Source: an uncultured Eubacteriales bacterium
Lineage (GTDB): Bacteria; Bacillota; Clostridia; Oscillospirales; Oscillospiraceae
Assembly (NCBI GenBank): GCA_900552475.1
Contig: USAC01000001.1
Location: 1 to 64,000 of the forward strand
Direction of reading: 5' to 3'
DNA: 64,000 bases
Below are positions 23,919 through 31,176 of this stretch, piece after piece (the stretch's first letter is position 1; each line of letters starts with the position of its first letter). The notes under the pieces are model-generated. The model had not been told where the DNA came from, ran no database searches, and saw only the letters and a list, made by a program, of their open reading frames with translations. The position numbers and the translations under genes are program-made.

Positions 23919-25118
23919 ATGATCTCGATGGAACTGCTCCGGGACGCGCGATGCGTCCTCTCCCCCGTCATCAACCTGACGCCGATGATCCCGGCGAAGG
24001 GCTTCGTGCCGGACTGCCGCTTCTACCTCAAGGCCGACTGCCTGCAGAAGACGGGCGCGTTCAAGCTGCGCGGGGCGTACTACAAGCTCTCCACGCTCAC
24101 CGACGAGGAGAAGGCGCGCGGCGTCATCGCCTGCTCCGCGGGGAACCACGCGCAGGGCGTCGCCTTCGCCGCGCGCGACATGGGCATCCCCGCGACGATC
24201 TGCATCCCCGCGGGCGCGCCGCTGTCGAAGATCGAGGCCACGCGCAGCTACGGCGCGAACGTCGTGCTCGTGCCGGGTGTATACGACGACGCGCACGCCG
24301 AGGCGGTGCGTCTGCGGGACGAGCAGGGGCTGACATTTATCCACCCCTTCGACGACGAGCGCGTCATGGCGGGACAGGGGACAATCGGGCTCGAGATCGC
24401 CGAGCAGCTGCCGGATGTGGATGTTGTCCTCGTCCCGATCGGCGGCGGAGGGCTGATCGCGGGTGTCGCGAGCGCCCTGCGGCAGCTGAAACCCGCCTGC
24501 CGCATCATCGGCGTGCAGGCCGCCGGGGCGGCGAGCATGGCCGACTCCCTCCGCGCGGGGCATATCCTGACGCTTCCGGAGGTGCACACGGTCGCCGACG
24601 GCATTCAGGTTAAGACGCCCGGCGAAAAGACGTTCGCCATCTGCCGCGAAGCCGTTGACGAGGTTGTGACCGTTGGCGAGGCGGAGATCGCCAGCGCGAT
24701 TCTCACCGTGCTCGAGCGGCAGAAGCTCATGGTCGAGGGCGCGGGCGCGGTCGGCGTAGCCGTGGCGATGTACGGGGAGCTGGATCTGCGGGGCAAGACC
24801 GTCTGCGCGCTGCTCTCCGGCGGCAACCTCGACGTGACAATGCTCGAGCGGATCATCACGCGCGGTCTTGCGCGTGAGGGGCGCACGGTGGGCTTTTCCA
24901 CGGTGCTGCCCGACCGGCCGCGTGCCCTCGCGGGGCTGCTGGGGATCGTGTCGGAGCTGGGGGCGAATGTCCTCGAGGTCAGTCACGAGCGCAGCAGTCT
25001 GAAGGCCGACCTCGGCTCGACGGTGGTGCACCTGCTGGTCGAAACGCGCAACCGCGCCCATGTTGACGAGCTTTTTGATGCCCTGCACCGGGAGGGGTAT
25101 CAGCTGATCCAGAGGTAA
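23919..25118 (+). CDS. ilvA: threonine ammonia-lyase (threonine dehydratase), single-ACT form
   Basis: This is a 399-residue PLP enzyme that converts threonine to 2-oxobutyrate and ammonia. The PLP lysine lies in KTGAFKLRGA, and the substrate loop SAGNHAQGVA and the phosphate-binding glycine run PIGGGGLIAG are clear. A C-terminal ACT domain (about residues 325-399, DRPRALAGLLGIVSELGANV) makes it the short form (TdcB/IlvA1 type, about 400 residues) rather than the 510-residue two-ACT IlvA. The ATG at 23919 has AAGGAGG six bases upstream. It could serve isoleucine synthesis or threonine fermentation. The nearby brnQ and serine dehydratase genes fit amino-acid catabolism. Confidence 0.9.
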   Translation: MISMELLRDARCVLSPVINLTPMIPAKGFVPDCRFYLKADCLQKTGAFKLRGAYYKLSTLTDEEKARGVIACSAGNHAQGVAFAARDMGIPATICIPAGAPLSKIEATRSYGANVVLVPGVYDDAHAEAVRLRDEQGLTFIHPFDDERVMAGQGTIGLEIAEQLPDVDVVLVPIGGGGLIAGVASALRQLKPACRIIGVQAAGAASMADSLRAGHILTLPEVHTVADGIQVKTPGEKTFAICREAVDEVVTVGEAEIASAILTVLERQKLMVEGAGAVGVAVAMYGELDLRGKTVCALLSGGNLDVTMLERIITRGLAREGRTVGFSTVLPDRPRALAGLLGIVSELGANVLEVSHERSSLKADLGSTVVHLLVETRNRAHVDELFDALHREGYQLIQR

Positions 25119-25126
25119 GGCGAGTA

Positions 25127-25180
25127 GCACCACGAGCCTTCGGCGACATACTTTTTGCCAACAGCGGCAAAAGTGTGCAA
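25127..25180. repeat. family B repeat, short end fragment
   Basis: GAGCCTTCGGCGACATACTT followed by TTTGCCAACAGCGGCAAAAG closely matches 19556-19605. It lies in the convergent ilvA/rluD gap. Confidence 0.55.
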
Positions 25181-25181
25181 A

Positions 25182-25214
25182 AAACAGAGCAGCACCGCCG
25201 ATGCTGCTCTGTTT
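25182..25214. terminator. bidirectional terminator between ilvA and the rluD-like gene
   Basis: AAACAGAGCAGCA/TGCTGCTCTGTTT is a 13-bp perfect stem with A/T runs on both flanks, 12 bp past the minus-strand stop. Confidence 0.85.
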
Positions 25215-25225
25215 CACTTATACAC

Positions 25226-26143
25226 TTACGCCCTATGCCGCAGCTTCTCCAGCATCCGCTCAAACTCCTCCGGCCGCGGGCAGGTCAGCTCTACAGGCTG
25301 CCCCGTGCGGGGGTGGATAAAGCGCAGCCCCGTCGCGTGCAGGCACTGCCCCGTCAGGCCGGGGACGGGCTTTTTATTGCCGTAGACGGTGTCGCCGAGG
25401 ATCGGGTGCCCGATGTGCGCGAGGTGGACGCGGATCTGGTGCGTGCGCCCCGTCTCCAGACGGCAGCGCAGGTGCGTCACGCCCGGATAGCGGGCGATGA
25501 CCTCCCAGTGCGTGACGGCTCGGCGGCTGTTTTTCTGCGTGACGGCCATCTTCTTGCGGTCGGTCGGGTGGCGTCCGATGGGCGCGTCGACGGTGCCGCT
25601 GTCCTCGCGGAAGTTTCCCACGGCAAGGCACTCATATGTCCGCGCGAGCGTGTGATCCGCGAGCTGCGCCGAGAGGGCGAGGTGCGCGGTGTCGTTCTTC
25701 GCCGCGATGATCAAGCCGCTGGTGTCGCGGTCGATGCGGTGGACGATGCCGGGGCGCTTTTCGCCGCCGACGCCGGAGAGACTGTCGCCGCAGTGGTGCA
25801 GCAGCGCGTTCACGAGCGTCCCGTCCGGGTGACCGGGGGCGGGGTGGACGACCATGCCCGTCGGCTTGTTCACAACGATCACGTCCTCATCCTCATACAC
25901 GACGTCGAGCGGGATGTCCTGCGCGGTGAGCACCGTCTCCTGCGGCGCGGGGACGCGGACGGCAACCGTCTCGCCGGGGGCGACGCGGGCGCTCTTGGCC
26001 GGGCGCGCGCTGCCGACCGTGACCGCCCCCTCCTCGATGAGCCGCGCGGCCTGTGAGCGCGTCAGCTCCGGCGCGTGGGCCGCGATGAACGCGTCGAGCC
26101 GGGTGCCGGCGTCCTCAGTTTTTACCGTCAGCTCCAGCGTCAT
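25226..26143 (-). CDS. rluD: RluA-family 23S rRNA/tRNA pseudouridine synthase, RluD-like
   Basis: This 305-residue enzyme isomerises specific uridines in ribosomal RNA. An N-terminal S4 RNA-binding domain (about residues 12-60, TRLDAFIAAHAPELTRSQAA) precedes the catalytic domain with VVHPAPGHPDGTLVNALL and the catalytic aspartate in HRIDRDTSGL. LETGRTHQIRVHLAHIGHPI follows. The start at 26143 (MTLELTVKTED) is chosen by family alignment and lies 29 bp inside the end of lspA, the common lspA-rluD arrangement of Firmicutes. RluD, RluC and YlyB cannot be separated by sequence reading alone, and the lspA linkage favours the YlyB/RluD group. Confidence 0.9.
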   Translation of the reverse strand: MTLELTVKTEDAGTRLDAFIAAHAPELTRSQAARLIEEGAVTVGSARPAKSARVAPGETVAVRVPAPQETVLTAQDIPLDVVYEDEDVIVVNKPTGMVVHPAPGHPDGTLVNALLHHCGDSLSGVGGEKRPGIVHRIDRDTSGLIIAAKNDTAHLALSAQLADHTLARTYECLAVGNFREDSGTVDAPIGRHPTDRKKMAVTQKNSRRAVTHWEVIARYPGVTHLRCRLETGRTHQIRVHLAHIGHPILGDTVYGNKKPVPGLTGQCLHATGLRFIHPRTGQPVELTCPRPEEFERMLEKLRHRA

Positions 26144-26612
26144 GGCCGTTCTCCTTCTTTTTCGCGTCGTATTTCTCGTAGAGGAAGAGGTAGTACACCG
26201 CGCCGAGGATCGCACCGACCACGACGAAGCAGTCGGCGAGGTTGAAGATCGGGTAGCGGAACAGCTGCAGGTCAAACATGTCGACGACGTAGCCGCGCGC
26301 GACGCGGTCGATCATGTTGCCGAGCCCGCCGCCGAGAATCAGCAGGCACGCCGCGACGCCGAGACGGTGGCGCACGATCTTCTTCACGAGCAGCACGGCG
26401 ACGGCGGCCATGAGCACGAGCGTCACGGCCGTGAGCAGGGCGGTCTCGCCCGAAAAGCTCGACCACGCGGCGCCGGTGTTGTGCAGGCGGGTGAGCTGGA
26501 TTACGCCGGGGATCAGCGGGGCCGACTCCCCAAGCGCCAGATGTGAAACCGTCCACCACTTGAGCAGCTGGTCGGCGGCGATTAAAACGATCAGAATGAT
26601 AACAGCGGGCAT
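26115..26612 (-). CDS. lspA: lipoprotein signal peptidase (signal peptidase II)
   Basis: This 165-residue membrane aspartyl protease cleaves prolipoprotein signal peptides, such as those of ZnuA and the 56873 lipoprotein here. Four TM helices and the family blocks AADQLLKWWTV, HNTGAAWSSF, GNMIDR and FNLADCFVVVG supply the catalytic aspartates. Of the possible in-frame starts, MPAVIIL (26612) is preferred because AAGGAGA precedes it at good spacing and the protein then has the usual length. It is in an operon with the downstream pseudouridine synthase. Confidence 0.95.
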   Translation of the reverse strand: MPAVIILIVLIAADQLLKWWTVSHLALGESAPLIPGVIQLTRLHNTGAAWSSFSGETALLTAVTLVLMAAVAVLLVKKIVRHRLGVAACLLILGGGLGNMIDRVARGYVVDMFDLQLFRYPIFNLADCFVVVGAILGAVYYLFLYEKYDAKKKENGHDAGADGKN

Positions 26613-26729
26613 GGGATGCTTCTCCTTCAGCATAGAGTTCTCTTGATGCCTATCATATCCCATCGGGCCGGAATTTGCAACGGAAAAGAGCGGATTTTCG
26701 CCGAGTGGGAAATACCGGGTGTATTTTCC

Positions 26730-26758
26730 TTGCAATTTAATGAATTATGGAATACAAT
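26730..26758 (+). promoter_or_regulatory. promoter of the 26787 gene
   Basis: TTGCAA, 17 bp and TACAAT end 28 bp before the start codon. Confidence 0.75.
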
Positions 26759-26786
26759 AAGGCGAATCCTGAACGGAGGAGAAAAA

Positions 26787-27968
26787 ATGGTTTCTATCAT
26801 CGAAGTTAAAACGAAAAAGCAGCTGCGCTGCTTTGTTGATTACCCCAATCAGCTCTACCGCGACGTCGAGCAGTTTGTCCCCGCGACGTACGGCGACGAT
26901 CTGGAGGATTGGGACCGCAGCAAGAACCCGGCCTTTGCCTACTGCGACGCGCGCTGCTGGCTGGCCTATCGCGACGGCGAGGTCGTCGGGCGCATCGGCG
27001 CCATTCTCAGCCGCAAGGCCAACGAAAAATGGGGCACCAACCGACTGCGCTTTACGCAGGTGGATTTTATCGACGATCCGGAGGTGTCGCGCGCGCTCTT
27101 CGCCACGGTCGAAAACTGGGCGCGTGAGATCGGCTGCACCGCCGTACACGGGCCGCTGGGCTTCACGGACATGGACCGCGAGGGCATGCTGATCGATGGC
27201 TTTGACCGACGCGGCTGCTTTTTCACCTACTACAATTTCCCGTATTACAAGGAGCACATGGCCGCGCTCGGCTACGTCAAGGACGTGGACTGGATCGAAA
27301 ATCTCATCTCTGTTCCGACGGACGAGCGGATATTCCAGCGCTGGGAAAAAATCGCGAACTATGTCTTGCGCCACCACCACCTGCATGTCTACGAGGTACA
27401 TAACCGGCTGGGCTATCTGCCGCTGCTGAAGAGATTCTTCAAGCTCGTGAACATCGCCTACGCGCCGCTTTACGGCACGGTGGATCTCTCCGAAGAGCAG
27501 ATCCGCAAGTATTCGATGAAGTTCGCCCCGCTCATCAATCCGAAGCTGACGTGCTTTGTCATGGATGAGAATAACGAGCTGGTCGCCTTCGGCGTCGCGG
27601 CGCCGAGCATCGCCGAGGCGCTGAAAAAGAGCCGCGGCCGTATCTTCCCGACCGGCTGGGCGGGGTTGCTGCATGCGTTCCGCGTGAACGACACGCTCGA
27701 CCTGCTGCTCATCGCCGTGCGGCCGGATCTGCAGAAAAAGGGCGTGAACGCCGTCATCATCAACAAGGTCATGAAGGCGAGCGTCAAAATGGGCATCAAG
27801 CACGCGGAGACGGGACCCATGCTCGAGACGAACGAGGCCATCCAGAGCCAGTGGTATGACTTCCCTGTGGAGCAGCACAAGCGCCGCCGCTGCTGGATCA
27901 AGGAGCTGCAGCCCGCGCAGACGGCGGGGGAGCCCGCGCCGGTCGGCGTTGGGTCAGCGGAGGAATAA
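26787..27968 (+). CDS. GNAT-like protein of the YghO/N-acetyltransferase-related family
   Basis: This 393-residue cytoplasmic protein starts MVSIIEVKTKKQLRCFVDYP after CGGAGGAG. It belongs to a widespread family recognisable by NPAFAYCDARCWLAYRDGEV, GRIGAILSRKANEKWG, VHGPLGFTDMDREGML and YYNFPYYKEHMAALGY, and by the C-terminal LLLIAVRPDLQKKGVNAVII, which resembles the GNAT acetyl-CoA-binding motif (RPxxQxxGxN). Members are annotated as acetyltransferase-like, but no substrate is known. It is monocistronic with its own promoter and terminator and divergent from lspA. Confidence 0.75.
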   Translation: MVSIIEVKTKKQLRCFVDYPNQLYRDVEQFVPATYGDDLEDWDRSKNPAFAYCDARCWLAYRDGEVVGRIGAILSRKANEKWGTNRLRFTQVDFIDDPEVSRALFATVENWAREIGCTAVHGPLGFTDMDREGMLIDGFDRRGCFFTYYNFPYYKEHMAALGYVKDVDWIENLISVPTDERIFQRWEKIANYVLRHHHLHVYEVHNRLGYLPLLKRFFKLVNIAYAPLYGTVDLSEEQIRKYSMKFAPLINPKLTCFVMDENNELVAFGVAAPSIAEALKKSRGRIFPTGWAGLLHAFRVNDTLDLLLIAVRPDLQKKGVNAVIINKVMKASVKMGIKHAETGPMLETNEAIQSQWYDFPVEQHKRRRCWIKELQPAQTAGEPAPVGVGSAEE

Positions 27969-27982
27969 CGAAAAAATATGGA

Positions 27983-28015
27983 AGCGGCGGAGCGATGGCT
28001 CCGCCGCTTTTTTTG
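27983..28015 (+). terminator. terminator of the 26787 gene
   Basis: AAGCGGCGGAGC/GCTCCGCCGCTT is a 12-bp perfect stem with loop GATG, followed by TTTTTG. Confidence 0.92.
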
Positions 28016-28018
28016 TTC

Positions 28019-28345
28019 TGGCACGGGATAGGTGGTTGAATCGGCGTGTCTATGCCTCTGGCGGGTTACTTTTCCCGCGCGGGAAAAGTAACCAAAAGCG
28101 CGCCAGAACCAAGGGTTTGGATTCCTTTTCGGTCGACAAGTAGGACTTCGGTAGGACGGTGCTCGCGGAGACGATCCTACATTTAATGCCCCTTGCATAG
28201 CCCCCAACCGTGTGGGACGCACCCCAACAACCTGAAACGTGCGGGGCGCGCTTAAGAAGTCAAGAAACCTTGGCTTCTTGCGGCGTTCTTTGGTACCTTT
28301 CTTTCGCCGAAGAACGAAAGTACCCCGCCGAAGGCAGCAAACGTA
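28019..28345 (-). repeat. dispersed intergenic repeat, family B, long copy 2 (MITE-like)
   Basis: This roughly 330-bp element fills the gap before the 28501 gene. Its two ends are related in inverted orientation: TGCCTCTGGCGGGTTACTTT plus hairpin plus AAAGTAACCAAA plus AGAACCAAGGGTTTGG at the left, and the reverse complement of GCTGCCTTCGGCGGGGTACT...GTACCAAAGAACGCCGC...GCCAAGGTTTCTTGAC at the right. That gives terminal inverted repeats of about 80 bp. The middle (GTAGGATCGTC, GCAAGGGGCAT, GTCCCACACGG read on the minus strand) matches 4098-4345. There is no ORF of substance. Confidence 0.75.
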
Positions 28346-28375
28346 TTTCGCAGCACCCCAAATCCAAACGCCATC

Positions 28376-28404
28376 TTGACAGCGCGGACACACGTTACTA
28401 TAAT
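28376..28404 (+). promoter_or_regulatory. consensus sigma-A promoter of the hydrolase operon
   Basis: A perfect TTGACA-17-TATAAT lies about 95 bp before the start codon, leaving a structured leader. Confidence 0.9.
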
Positions 28405-28411
28405 GAAACTG

Positions 28412-28482
28412 CATCCGATTCGCTGGAGCTGCCGCAGGGCGGCTTTTTGAAAGATTGCCGGTTAGGCAAAACTAACTGATGC
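28412..28482 (+). promoter_or_regulatory. structured 5' leader with terminator-like hairpin (candidate attenuator)
   Basis: After the promoter, a GCCGC-AGG-GCGGC stem followed by TTTTT (28430-28448) looks like an intrinsic terminator placed before the gene. A second stem GTTAG-GCAAAA-CTAAC follows, and GCATC at 28414 can pair with GATGC near the ribosome binding site (28478). There is no match to a riboswitch class I recognise. Confidence 0.35.
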
Positions 28483-28500
28483 GGTAAGGGGGCGCGGGAC

Positions 28501-29301
28501 ATGCATATCACGGAATATGGCGCGGAGCACGCACGGACGCTGCTGTTTCTGCCCTGCACGGCGGAGCCGGTCTGGGCGTTTTCGGCCACGGTCGCGCTGC
28601 TGGCGCGGCGGTGGCACGTTTTTCAGGTGAGCTACGACGGGCACGAACCGGCCTACCCCGGCGACTTCCTCTCCGTTGAGCAGACGGTCGCCGAAATTAT
28701 GCTCTGGCTGCGCTCGCGTGGGATCACCTGGCTCGACGCGGCCTACGGCTGCTCGCTGGGCGGCGCGTGCCTGACGCGCCTGCTGGCGCTGGGGGAGCTG
28801 CCGGTCGGGCGCGCGATCATCGACGGCGGCATCACGCCGTATCAGCTGCCGTTTCCGGTGCGCAGGCTCCTCCTCGCGCGGGACTGCATCGGCTTCCGGC
28901 TCGTCACCCGCAGCCGCGGGATGCTGGAGGCGGCCTTCCCGCCCGAGCGCTTTACGCTGCCGGGGCACGACCCGAAAGCGGAGTACGACGCGCTGCAGGC
29001 GTATCTCAGGACTTACTCCCGCCGGACGGTTCGCAACGTGTTCTGGTCGGGAAACAACTATGCCCTGCCCCGCACGCCCGCGGAGACGGGGACGAAAATC
29101 ACCTATTGGTACGGCGACGATGAGAAGAAAGACCGCCGCGGCAACATCCGGTTCATCAAGCGCTATTTTCCGCACATCCGCGTGCGCGGCATCCCGAAGA
29201 TGGCCCACGCGGAGCTGGTGATGATCCACCCGGAGGAGTTCTGCCATTACTCGGATAAATTCCTGCTGAGCGGAGCGGGAGAATCAAGAGGAGAAGTATG
29301 A
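28501..29301 (+). CDS. alpha/beta-hydrolase fold protein
   Basis: This 266-residue cytoplasmic protein has an alpha/beta-hydrolase layout: an oxyanion strand LLFLPCTAEPVWAF, the nucleophile elbow YGCSLGGAC (Ser in G-x-S-x-G), an acidic residue in YWYGDDEKKD and a C-terminal His in IPKMAHAELV, so the triad looks complete. The substrate is unknown. Its stop overlaps the next gene (ATGA), so it is translationally coupled to the thiazoline-hydrolase-like gene. Confidence 0.75.
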   Translation: MHITEYGAEHARTLLFLPCTAEPVWAFSATVALLARRWHVFQVSYDGHEPAYPGDFLSVEQTVAEIMLWLRSRGITWLDAAYGCSLGGACLTRLLALGELPVGRAIIDGGITPYQLPFPVRRLLLARDCIGFRLVTRSRGMLEAAFPPERFTLPGHDPKAEYDALQAYLRTYSRRTVRNVFWSGNNYALPRTPAETGTKITYWYGDDEKKDRRGNIRFIKRYFPHIRVRGIPKMAHAELVMIHPEEFCHYSDKFLLSGAGESRGEV

Positions 29302-29933
29302 AGTATTTCGGCAAGCCCGCGGGGATGTGGGCGGTGTTCGGCGGTTCCTTCCGCCGGGAGCTGGTGCGCTGTTTCGGGCTCTCCGGGCAGAGCGCCCGCG
29401 AGACGGCGCGGAAGGCGAAGAAGAAGTACCGGGAGCTCATCGGGCGTCTGCCCGAGTTTGAAAAGGCTGACCGGTTCATGACGAACGAGGTGAACTGCGC
29501 GATGCTCGCGGCGTTTATCCTCTCTATGCCGGAGCGCCCGGACGTGCAGCGCCTGACGGACTACTATGCCCGCGCCATGATGACGGGGCTGGTGCGCCGG
29601 GTCTTCCGCGCGAGCGGGAAGAGCCAGTTCACGGAGAAGGACATCGAGGGCATGCGGCGCACGGCCGCCCTGCGCGCCGGCGACCGCAACCCCTATTCGT
29701 GGAACATGGACTTTTACGAGTATCCGGACGGCAGCGGCTATGAGGCGCGCTTTTCCAGGTGCGGCATCTGCACGCTTATGCAGGAGCTGGGGCTGCAGGA
29801 TCTGACGCCCGCGCTCTGCCATCTGGACTATACGATGGCCGAGGCGCGCGGCTCGGCTACCTTTGTGCGCGAATACACCCTCGCCTCCGGCGGCCCGTAC
29901 TGCGACTGTGGGTACAAAAAACGGCAGAAGTGA
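29298..29933 (+). CDS. L-2-amino-thiazoline-4-carboxylate hydrolase-like protein
   Basis: This 211-residue protein matches the ATC_hydrolase family, whose founding member opens the thiazoline ring on the way to L-cysteine. The family's Cys-containing C-terminal core is present: RCGICTLMQELGLQDLTPAL, CHLDYTMAEARG and REYTLASGGPYCDCGYKK. The N-terminal half is helical and basic. Most family members in clostridia have untested activity. AGAGGAG lies inside the end of the preceding hydrolase gene, which supports coupling. A terminator follows. Confidence 0.75.
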   Translation: MKYFGKPAGMWAVFGGSFRRELVRCFGLSGQSARETARKAKKKYRELIGRLPEFEKADRFMTNEVNCAMLAAFILSMPERPDVQRLTDYYARAMMTGLVRRVFRASGKSQFTEKDIEGMRRTAALRAGDRNPYSWNMDFYEYPDGSGYEARFSRCGICTLMQELGLQDLTPALCHLDYTMAEARGSATFVREYTLASGGPYCDCGYKKRQK

Positions 29934-29941
29934 AAAAGAGT

Positions 29942-29980
29942 GCCCTCCCGCAGGTTCGCGGGAGGGCGCCTGCTTTCTTC
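29942..29980 (+). terminator. terminator of the hydrolase operon
   Basis: A GCCCTCCCGC/GCGGGAGGGC stem with a 6-nt loop is followed by a T/C-rich run. Confidence 0.8.
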
Positions 29981-30012
29981 TTTCGGGTGGTCAAATGTGC
30001 AGCATATGGCCG

Positions 30013-30053
30013 GACAAAACGAAAACCCCTGCATCCGTTGGGACACAGGGGTT
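30013..30053 (-). terminator. terminator of the tRNA-Val gene
   Basis: On the minus strand AACCCCTG/CAGGGGTT with a 14-nt loop is followed by TTTTCGTTTTG, just past the tRNA 3' end. Confidence 0.75.
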
Positions 30054-30061
30054 ACATCGTA

Positions 30062-30138
30062 TGGTGCGCGGTACAGGACTCGAACCTGTGACCCCATGCA
30101 CGTCAAGCATGTGCTCTAGCCAGCTGAGCTAACCGCGC
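30062..30138 (-). tRNA. tRNA-Val (anticodon GAC)
   Basis: A full cloverleaf is present on the minus strand: acceptor GCGCGGT/ACCGCGC, D-arm AGCTCAGCTGGCTAGAGC, anticodon stem CATGC/GCATG with loop TTGACGT, and T-arm ACAGGTTCGAGTCCTGT. The 3' CCA is encoded. It stands alone with its own promoter and terminator. Confidence 0.95.
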
Positions 30139-30150
30139 GGAACATATATT

Positions 30151-30179
30151 ATAATAACCGGTGCCGCGGCATTTGTCAA
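30151..30179 (-). promoter_or_regulatory. promoter of tRNA-Val
   Basis: On the minus strand TTGACA, 17 bp and TATTAT end 12 bp before the mature tRNA. Confidence 0.85.
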
Positions 30180-30187
30180 CACTTTTC

Positions 30188-30216
30188 TTGCAACTCATCA
30201 AAATTTTTGTTATACT
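30188..30216 (+). promoter_or_regulatory. promoter of the SDR gene
   Basis: TTGCAA, 17 bp and TATACT lie 32 bp before the start. It is back to back with the tRNA-Val promoter. Confidence 0.75.
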
Positions 30217-30248
30217 GGCGGAAACAACTGCTTGAGGAGATGGTTTTG

Positions 30249-30983
30249 ATGGAACAGATCGCGCTGGTGACGGGGTCGTCGCGCGGAATCGGACGGGCCG
30301 TGGCGGCGGAGCTGGCCCGGAAGGGCTGGGCCGTGTGCGTGAACTACCGCGTGCGGCAGGACTGTGCCGAGGAGCTGGTGCGCCAGCTCGAGAGCGAGGG
30401 CTGCAGGGCGATGGCGGTGCAGGCGGACGTGTCCGACCGCGCGCAGGTGAACGCAATGGTGCGCCGCGTGGAGGAGGCATTCGGCCCTGTGTCGCTGCTG
30501 GTGAACAACGCGGGCATCGCCGGACAGGCGCTGTTTCAGGAGATCACGGACGAGCTGTGGCACCGGTATTTCTCCGTGAACGTCGACGGCGCGTTCCATA
30601 CGATTCAGGCGGTGCTGCCGCATATGCTGCACGAGCACGCGGGCTGCATCGTGAACGTCTCGTCCATCTGGGGGCAGCGCGGCGCGAGCTGCGAGGTGAC
30701 GTACTCCTGCACGAAGGCGGCGTTGATCGGCCTGACGCGCTCACTCGCGGCGGAGCTCGCGCCGACGCAGATCCGCGTGAACTGCGTCGCGCCGGGCGTC
30801 ATCCGGACGGACATGCTTGACGCGCTCCCGGCGGAGGTGCTGCCGCAGCTGGCGCAGGAGACGCCGCTCGGCCGACTCGGCACGCCCGAGGACATCGCCC
30901 ACGCCGTAGCGTTCCTCGCTTCCGAGCAGGCGAACTTCATCACCGGGCAGGTGCTCACCTGCGACGGGGGATTTATTCTTTAA
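30249..30983 (+). CDS. short-chain dehydrogenase/reductase, FabG-like
   Basis: This 244-residue NAD(P)-dependent oxidoreductase of the classical SDR type has the cofactor motif TGSSRGIGRA, NNAGIAG, and the catalytic triad Ser in NVSSIWG and Tyr/Lys in YSCTKAA. The C-terminal PLGRLGTPEDIAHAVAFLAS and GQVLTCDGGF are as in 3-oxoacyl-ACP reductases (FabG/YmfI). No other fatty-acid genes are adjacent, so the true substrate is uncertain. The ATG at 30249 has TGAGGAGA upstream. An earlier in-frame ATG at 30240 is possible. Confidence 0.85.
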   Translation: MEQIALVTGSSRGIGRAVAAELARKGWAVCVNYRVRQDCAEELVRQLESEGCRAMAVQADVSDRAQVNAMVRRVEEAFGPVSLLVNNAGIAGQALFQEITDELWHRYFSVNVDGAFHTIQAVLPHMLHEHAGCIVNVSSIWGQRGASCEVTYSCTKAALIGLTRSLAAELAPTQIRVNCVAPGVIRTDMLDALPAEVLPQLAQETPLGRLGTPEDIAHAVAFLASEQANFITGQVLTCDGGFIL

Positions 30984-30994
30984 AATAAGACGGA

Positions 30995-31031
30995 CAACTG
31001 CCCCTTCTGCTTCGGCGGGAGGGGCAGTTGC
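30995..31031 (+). terminator. hairpin after the SDR gene
   Basis: CAACTGCCCCT/AGGGGCAGTTG is an 11-bp stem followed by only CTGTT, so termination may be weak or assisted by the family A repeat just downstream. Confidence 0.6.
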
Positions 31032-31040
31032 TGTTAAAAA

Positions 31041-31174
31041 AGTCTCACAGAGTTCGCGGCTCGCAAGCCGCGAATCAATTGAAATCCGTTTTTTGCGGCG
31101 CGTGTACGTCGCAAAAAATACTTTGCGAGGGTCGGAGCGAATTCCACTTCTCAAAAAAGGCAAGCCTTTTTGAC
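31041..31174 (+). repeat. dispersed intergenic repeat, family A, copy 4
   Basis: AGTCTCACAGAGTTCGCGGC, a GCGGCTCGCAAGCCGC hairpin, GAAATCCGTTTTTTGCGG, CGTGTACGTCGCAAAAAA and TACTTTGCGAGG, then GGTCGGAGCGAATTCC and a closing AAAAAAGGC/GCCTTTTT hairpin. It lacks the GAGAGTGT module. It sits between two convergent genes. Confidence 0.8.
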
Positions 31175-31176
31175 AA

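Noticed and set aside
28450..28490. preQ1-type riboswitch suggested by a stem followed by CAAAACTAACT near the RBS
   Set aside because: The class I preQ1 consensus stem-loop and A-rich tail are not matched, and downstream genes are unrelated to queuosine.
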